Position numbers and translations under genes: made by a program
Part shown: positions 63,481-64,000 of the stretch, piece after piece
Layout of the letters: each line of letters begins with the position of its first letter
Position numbering within the stretch: the stretch's first letter is position 1
Notes under the pieces: model-generated
Databases searched by the model: none
Seen by the model: only the letters and a program-made list of their open reading frames with translations
Told to the model about the DNA's origin: nothing
Origin: Asterella californica
Lineage: Eukaryota; Streptophyta; Marchantiopsida; Marchantiales; Aytoniaceae
Direction: 5' to 3'
DNA length: 64,000 bases
Assembly (NCBI GenBank): GCA_036924285.1
Contig: JAYKYS010000008.1
Span: 19,701,001-19,765,000 of the forward strand

Positions 63481-64000
63481 TTGGTTTCTTCGCTACGGGT
63501 TTTGCTCTTTTGAGTTCGTTAGAGTTCTGGTTGGCTATATACAGCTTGTGGTAGCTAGCTTTAGCTAAGAACTTATACGTGGATGTGGTTTGGACTTGGG
63601 TTTGGATCGCGTGATACTGCTGTGGCTCTGTTTGTTAGCAAAGGGAAGTTTCTCTTGCTTTGAGCTACGCTTCGATGGTTTTGGGTCAGGGTTGTGATTC
63701 AAGGGTTGTTTTTAGGGGCTTTTGAATCAGGTTACAGACTGCTCTGGTCTGGTTCTCAGTTTTGTGCTCTTAGGAGAAAGAACCGGCAGTGTACATACAT
63801 TTGGAGTTGGTATATATCGCAGCATTCGTTTTCGTGGTTGGTTTTTTCTGTCTTGTCTCTGTTTCAACACACAGCATCTCCACAGCCAGGAACCTCGCGC
63901 TTTCCTGGACATCCTTCACGCAAAATCCGACACGATAACGTAATCTTCACTGTCACCTGGCAGGGATAAAAGATGCCCTAAACAGATGGCAGCAGGAAAA
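63481..64000. other. Window end, nothing recognised
   Basis: No gene supported. The ORF at 63694-63969 has no domain; there is no visible RT, gag or LTR end before the window stops. Confidence 0.4.

Larger units (their letters stand above)
62073..64000 (+). repeat. LTR-like start related to element 1 LTR, runs off window
   Basis: TGTCGTGTCGTGGACCGGCT CCTATCTGAAATTC compares with the element 1 LTR start TGTCGTGTTGTGGTTCGGCT CCTGTGTGAAATTC. The remainder does not align obviously and holds the two tandem arrays below. It could be a 5' LTR whose element continues beyond 64000. Confidence 0.4.

Overview
The window looks like a stretch of repeat-dominated nuclear DNA from a green plant. The evidence is two plant-style Ty3/gypsy LTR retrotransposons (one primed by tRNA-Glu), a Ty1/copia remnant primed by initiator tRNA-Met, tRNA-derived SINEs with target-site duplications, GT-AG introns, AATAAA signals and long AT-rich spacers. 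The styles of the gypsy polyproteins and the Rep-type transposase make me think of a non-seed streptophyte (charophyte, bryophyte or lycophyte grade), but that is impression, not proof. There are no operons and no rRNA or CRISPR loci.

Layout. 1-2.5 kb: diverged duplicated DNA, two hairpins and a MITE-like foldback. 2.5-4.5 kb: decayed copy A of a Rep/HUH-endonuclease gene. 5.5-8.56 kb: copy B, the best preserved, followed by 42-44 bp tandem repeats. 8563-19372: a young, structurally complete gypsy element (element 1) inserted in the 3' flank of copy B; its 2.4 kb LTRs differ at one base that I found. 20742-29522: an older gypsy element on the minus strand (element 2). 30.06-33.1 kb: Rep copy C, split by a 1.5 kb LTR-like insertion. 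33.8-35.0 kb: Rep copy D, inverted relative to C and truncated. 35-43 kb: gene-poor DNA with one broken minus-strand ORF and a minisatellite. 43.6 and 49.3 kb: two SINE copies in opposite orientation. 46.2-48.1 kb: a copia element with internal deletions. 49.7-50.8 kb: a candidate host gene for a small secreted proline-rich protein, holding a perfect 19-bp inverted repeat. 51.9-53.2 kb: tandem repeats leading into a small unknown ORF with a poly(A) signal. 54.5-56.8 kb: a minus-strand, intron-containing DDE-type transposase relic. 58.0 kb: a fragment of an element-1-like polymerase. 60.3-64 kb: a gag-like zinc-knuckle scrap and LTR-like DNA with 157-bp and about 183-bp tandem repeats, running off the window.

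The most interesting system is the dispersed family of Rep-like single-strand endonuclease genes (copies A-D). All four carry an HUH motif (H-I-H or H-L-H), and A, B and C also keep the downstream YxxK tyrosine motif in a conserved GLHTFVGMVxYC block; D is cut off before it. No helicase is visible. This fits a Y1 HUH transposase of the Replitron type rather than a Helitron. Every copy here is disrupted. A second unusual feature is a pair of small, mutually similar ORFs inside the LTRs of element 1, just downstream of a TATA box and in one frame separated by a single TGA.
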